This document shows positions 4,777 to 7,701 of a DNA stretch of 7,701 nucleotides, piece by piece. A model generated the notes under the pieces. It did not search any database, had not been told where the DNA came from, and saw only the letters and a list, made by a program, of their open reading frames with translations. This DNA comes from an uncultured Oscillospiraceae bacterium (GTDB lineage: Bacteria; Bacillota; Clostridia; Oscillospirales; Oscillospiraceae). The stretch is taken from the NCBI GenBank assembly GCA_934561725.1, contig CAKTGW010000042.1, positions 1-7,701 of the forward strand. Reading direction: 5' to 3'. Position 1 is the stretch's first letter. Every line of letters starts with the position of its first letter. Both the position numbers and the translations under genes were made by a program.

Positions 4777-5805
4777 ATGTCAGCAAGAGATGTCTTAAAA
4801 GCTGCGTGTTCTTCAAAACAAACGGCGCCATATACGCCTATAGCTTTTATTACTACAGCCGTAACAGTAGACATGATGAAAAAAGCAGAGGTTTATTGGC
4901 CGGAGGCACATCAAAATGCAGAGTATATGGCAAGATTGGGTGCTATGGGTTATGAGCTTTATGGTGTACCTTGCTTGAAAGTGCCTTTTGATGCTGCGGT
5001 TGAAGCAGGTGCGCTGGGCGCTCATGTGGAGTATGGTACAATAGACACTTTTCCTCAGATTAAGCCATCTGAGAAAGTTACAGATGCGAAAGAGTTGACA
5101 ATTCCCCGCGATTTGGCTGATACAGGCCGTCTGCCGGTAGTGCTGGAAGCGATCCGTATTCTGCGAAAGAGGTATCCGGAATTGCCGGTTGTTGCTCATA
5201 CTATGGGGCCGTTTGCAATCATGAGTCTCTTATTCGGTTTTGGCCGCTTACTTGAATGGGTTGTACTGGATGATCCCAATTATCCCGAAGCGATGGAGAA
5301 ATGTACTGAATTTTCTAAATGTTACAGTATGATGTTAGTTGAAGCAGGGGCTGATATAGTGCAGTTCGGTGAAGCGGCAGCTTCGTGCGAGGTGATTGGA
5401 GCCAGAACCTATGAAAAGTATGTGGCACCATATCATCAACAATTGGCGGGAAGACTTCCTGTTCCGGTAGTTCTGCATATGTGCGGAGATATTACGGCGT
5501 GTTTGGAAAAATTGCCGGAAGTAGAAATGGATAGTATAAGTTATGATTTTAAAGTGAGCACCCCATATGCACGGCAAATGCTCCGGGGAAAGGTTAAAAC
5601 GATTGGGAATATCGATCCTCTTGGCGTACTGCTGAACGGCAATCCGGAAACTGTAAGAAGGGCGGTTTTTAAGGCAATGGAAGAGGGGATAGATGTATTG
5701 TCTTCGGGCTGTACGCTGCCTCCACGGATGCCGGAAGAAAATTTGATCGCAATGGTTCAGGCGCATAGTGAGTATTTGCATTCAAAGAATATCAGCTTGG
5801 CTTAA
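4777..5805 (+). CDS. MtaA/MtbA-like methyltransferase of the uroporphyrinogen decarboxylase superfamily
   Basis: A 342-aa protein, the usual length of methylcobamide:coenzyme M methyltransferases. Visible marks: a TIM-barrel style sequence; TMGPFAI around 143; GEAAASCEVIG (198-208), like the D/E-P-x-x-S-x-E-x-I-S segment of the family; VVLHMCGD (231-238); GNIDP (277-281); and SSGCTLPP (309-316). H234, C236 and C312 form the H-x-C...C zinc site that activates a thiol acceptor in MtaA/MtbA. True HemE lacks this site and has an N-terminal RQAGRY-like motif that is absent here. The family takes a methyl group from a methylated corrinoid protein. As coenzyme M is not expected in a clostridium, the acceptor here is unknown. 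ATG 4777 has GAGGGAG (4764-4770) six bases upstream. It is first gene of an operon with an ABC importer, implying the imported compound is its methyl source or product. No corrinoid protein is encoded in the window. Confidence 0.85.
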   Translation: MSARDVLKAACSSKQTAPYTPIAFITTAVTVDMMKKAEVYWPEAHQNAEYMARLGAMGYELYGVPCLKVPFDAAVEAGALGAHVEYGTIDTFPQIKPSEKVTDAKELTIPRDLADTGRLPVVLEAIRILRKRYPELPVVAHTMGPFAIMSLLFGFGRLLEWVVLDDPNYPEAMEKCTEFSKCYSMMLVEAGADIVQFGEAAASCEVIGARTYEKYVAPYHQQLAGRLPVPVVLHMCGDITACLEKLPEVEMDSISYDFKVSTPYARQMLRGKVKTIGNIDPLGVLLNGNPETVRRAVFKAMEEGIDVLSSGCTLPPRMPEENLIAMVQAHSEYLHSKNISLA

Positions 5806-5819
5806 ATTGCTTCGGCAAT
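5806..5819 (+). promoter_or_regulatory. Intercistronic hairpin with a UUCG tetraloop
   Basis: ATTGC-TTCG-GCAAT begins on the base after the methyltransferase stop. The stem is only five pairs, but C(UUCG)G is an exceptionally stable loop. There is no T tract, so it is unlikely to be a terminator; it more likely protects or delimits the 3' end of the upstream message segment. Confidence 0.6.
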
Positions 5820-5859
5820 CTTGAGTATAAGACTAAAGGAAAATGAAAGGAGACCCGAA

Positions 5860-7044
5860 ATGAAAAGAAGTATCTCTTGCATTTTGACAGTATGCATGAT
5901 CCTTATGCTGCTGTGTGGCTGTGGAGGTAACACGAACCCAGACACGAGTAAGACCCCCGAATCCAATCTTCCTGGTTCTGCAGCTCCGGAGACTGATGGC
6001 GATACCATTAAAATAGGTATGTTTTATGAGATGACCGGCGATATGGCGACAAATGGTGAACGTCACTATCGTGCGGCAACAATGGTAATTGATGAAATCA
6101 ATGCGAATGGCGGCGTGTTGGGGAAAAAACTGGAACTTGTAACTGCAGATGACGCTTCTACGAATGCAGGTGCGGTAACTGCGCTGGAAATTTTGTTGGC
6201 AGAAGATGTAGACTGCCTTATTGGCCCCGGATTCAGCTCTATGTGTCTGGCTGTGGCGGATGCAATTGAAGCAGAAGGAATTCCCACAATTATAAGCGGC
6301 ACATCTTTGGCCCTGGTTGAAGAAGGCATGCCTAAAAACTGGTTCCGCAATCTGCCCCCAGACGATATTGCCTGTCAAAACATGGCTGATTTTTTAGCAG
6401 GTTCCAAGGGCTATACTAAATTCTTTATTGTGTATGAAAACACGACATTCGGAACAGGAAATCTGAAATATATTCAGGAAGCCTTGAAGGGCTATGATAT
6501 TGAGATCATGGGATCTGCGGCGTTTAATGCAGGTGATACGGACTATACTGCCCAGATTATGACTGCAGAAGAAGCAAAGCCCGAAGTGGTTATTTTCTTC
6601 AGTGCATCGTCTGCTGATGCGGCCGTTATTTCCCGCCAGGTCAAAGAGCTTGGATGCGAATTCGTTATGCAGGGCTCAATGCAGTTTGGCTCCGGAGTGA
6701 CCAAAGGGCTGGCCGGAGATGCAATGAATGGTATTTATGCATTCCAGTCCTACAACAAAGATTCTTCTGAGTTGGCCAGTGAGTTTAATGACAAATATCA
6801 GGAAAAATATGGAGAACCTGCTGACCACTTTAATGGTTGGGTGCGCGATGCGATTTATGTTGTAGCCGATGCTATGGAAAGAGCAGGGAGTACAGAATAT
6901 GCAGCAGTAGTTAAAGCGCTGAGTGAAACAAAGGATGTTCCTGGCGTTTGTGGCACAATGTACTGCGATGAAAGAAACGAACTGCAGCACAATGTCAGTA
7001 TTGTGTATATTGAAAATGGTGAGTACATAGTTCAGGATTTTTGA
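5860..7044 (+). CDS. ABC transporter substrate-binding lipoprotein, branched-chain amino-acid/amide type (Peripla_BP_6)
   Basis: A 394-aa protein. ATG 5860 is chosen over a TTG at 5821 because AAAGGAG (5846-5852) lies seven bases before it and a classic signal follows: MKRS, hydrophobic 5-19, lipobox LCGC with Cys21 as the lipidated residue. A Ser/Pro/Thr linker (about 24-46) precedes the two-lobe domain. Family marks: IKIGMFYEMTGDMATNGERH (50-69), INANGGVLGKKLELV, LIGPGFSS (120-127), GIPTIISGTS (140-149), WFRNLPPDD, and YENTTFGTGN (192-201). The family's usual Tyr in the Y-G-x-G ligand loop is Phe197 here, which may signal a ligand other than a plain amino acid. It would capture a small solute outside the membrane and deliver it to the LivH-type permease encoded 96 bases downstream. 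The true substrate is unknown; linkage to a corrinoid-type methyltransferase suggests a methylated amine or ether. Confidence 0.93.
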   Translation: MKRSISCILTVCMILMLLCGCGGNTNPDTSKTPESNLPGSAAPETDGDTIKIGMFYEMTGDMATNGERHYRAATMVIDEINANGGVLGKKLELVTADDASTNAGAVTALEILLAEDVDCLIGPGFSSMCLAVADAIEAEGIPTIISGTSLALVEEGMPKNWFRNLPPDDIACQNMADFLAGSKGYTKFFIVYENTTFGTGNLKYIQEALKGYDIEIMGSAAFNAGDTDYTAQIMTAEEAKPEVVIFFSASSADAAVISRQVKELGCEFVMQGSMQFGSGVTKGLAGDAMNGIYAFQSYNKDSSELASEFNDKYQEKYGEPADHFNGWVRDAIYVVADAMERAGSTEYAAVVKALSETKDVPGVCGTMYCDERNELQHNVSIVYIENGEYIVQDF

Positions 7045-7084
7045 TTATTTGATCAGGACTTGCATTTAAATAGTTAGATTAACA

Positions 7085-7120
7085 GCAATAGAGGGAGGAA
7101 ATGCTTCCTTCCTCTATTGT
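7085..7120 (+). promoter_or_regulatory. Strong intercistronic hairpin between binding-protein and permease genes
   Basis: CAATAGAGGGAGGAA (7086-7100) pairs with TTCCTTCCTCTATTG (7105-7119) around the loop ATGC, with a single G-U pair; a further G-U pair extends it by one. The bases after it (TGTATTC) are not a run of T, so read-through to the permease is expected. Such stems often leave more binding-protein message than permease message, by protecting the upstream RNA or by partial termination. Confidence 0.75.
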
Positions 7121-7140
7121 GTATTCATGGGGGTGAACGA

Positions 7141-7701
7141 ATGAGTGCAAATCTTCAGCTGCTGTTTGCAGGTGTTGCAAATGGATGCATTTACGCTTTG
7201 ATTGGCATCAGTTTTGTTCTGATTTATAATGCTGTAGGTGTAATTAATTTCGCACAAAGTGGATTGGTTACATTGGGCGGATATCTGTCCGTCATGTTTA
7301 TTAATACGTTGGGATTTGGAATTGTACCCAGTATAATTTGCTGCAGTCTGGTTATGGCGGTAGTGGGAGTAATTTTTGAACGACTGATTTACCGGCCCCT
7401 ACAGCATCGTGGATGGCTGCTGATCATGATTAGTACAATTGGCGTTACGATGATCCTCCAGCAGGTTTGTCGTTTGATCTGGTCAGCACAACCGCTGCGC
7501 ATGAACTCGCTGTTTTCAGTGTTTTCAATCGACTTTGGTATTGTAAAAGTAAATCCGCAATATTTGCTGATTATAGGAACAGCACTGATTTTGATGATTA
7601 TCCAATATGTTCTGTTCGAACGTACCATGGTAGGAAAAAAACTGACGGCCACTGCACAAGACAGAGAGATGGCAAGACTGATGGGGATTAATACAGGCCG
7701 C
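7141..7701 (+). CDS. livH: LivH-type ABC transporter permease (3' truncated by window end)
   Basis: The frame is open from ATG 7141 to the right edge, 187 codons of a usual 290 or so. Family marks are clear: GVANGCIYALIGISFVLIYN (11-30) followed by VGVINFAQSG (32-41), GGYLSV, FERLIYRPL (79-87), MISTIGVTMILQQ, and the cytoplasmic loop RTMVGKKLTATAQDREMARL then MGIN, which contacts the ATPase in this class. About five hydrophobic segments are present in the visible part. The ribosome binding site is GGGGGTGA (7129-7136), four bases before ATG. It forms the membrane channel together with a LivM partner; livM and the two ATPase genes should follow beyond the window. It is in the same operon as the upstream lipoprotein gene. 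Confidence 0.93.
   Translation, partial: MSANLQLLFAGVANGCIYALIGISFVLIYNAVGVINFAQSGLVTLGGYLSVMFINTLGFGIVPSIICCSLVMAVVGVIFERLIYRPLQHRGWLLIMISTIGVTMILQQVCRLIWSAQPLRMNSLFSVFSIDFGIVKVNPQYLLIIGTALILMIIQYVLFERTMVGKKLTATAQDREMARLMGINTGR

Noticed and set aside
5821..5859. TTG start giving a 407-aa binding protein
   Set aside because: The extra 13 residues are charged and would spoil the lipoprotein signal; ATG 5860 has a strong ribosome binding site.
1..7701. CRISPR array, tRNA or rRNA genes, insertion sequence transposase
   Set aside because: No regularly spaced direct repeats, no cloverleaf or rRNA-like sequence and no transposase-like protein were found on reading both strands by eye.

Overview
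The window looks like a chromosomal segment of a gut-type Clostridia bacterium, perhaps Oscillospiraceae; the assignment is tentative and rests on strong AGGAGG ribosome binding sites, a lipobox of the LCGC type, PBSX-like prophage genes and an MtaA-type methyltransferase gene. It splits into two compositionally different halves. Bases 1 to about 4240 are GC-rich and are the distal end of a prophage's late operon. From about 4420 onward the DNA is AT-rich and holds an ordinary chromosomal metabolic operon.

Prophage part, all on the + strand and tightly packed. The order is: the 3' part of a tail-tip or tail-fibre gene ending in a seven-blade Kelch-like propeller, interrupted by a one-base frame break; a 116-aa protein in the position of XkdW; a 43-aa XkdX-family protein; a 75-aa membrane-anchored coiled-coil protein in the XhlA position; a 66-aa r1t-like holin; a 221-base hairpin-rich spacer that looks like a dispersed repeat element; and a modular endolysin (phosphodiester glycosidase-like domain, Amidase_3, SLH-like tail). 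This follows the PBSX order xkdV-W-X-xhlA-xhlB-xlyA. A strong GC hairpin closes the operon.

Boundary, about 4240-4776. A 47-aa hydrophobic protein is encoded on the - strand, convergent with the lysis genes and sharing the terminator with them. Its leader holds a perfect 10-base inverted repeat. Very AT-rich DNA follows, ending in a consensus sigma-A type promoter (TTGACA, 18 bases, TATAAT) that reads rightward.

Right-hand operon. That promoter drives a MtaA/MtbA-like member of the uroporphyrinogen decarboxylase superfamily with the H-x-C...C zinc motif of corrinoid-linked methyltransferases. It is followed by a lipoprotein substrate-binding protein and the first 187 codons of a LivH-type permease of the branched-chain amino-acid class of ABC importers. 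Both gaps between these genes contain RNA hairpins. The natural reading is import of a (probably methylated) small molecule coupled to methyl-group transfer; the substrate and the corrinoid partner cannot be seen here. The LivM and LivGF homologues would be expected just beyond the right edge.
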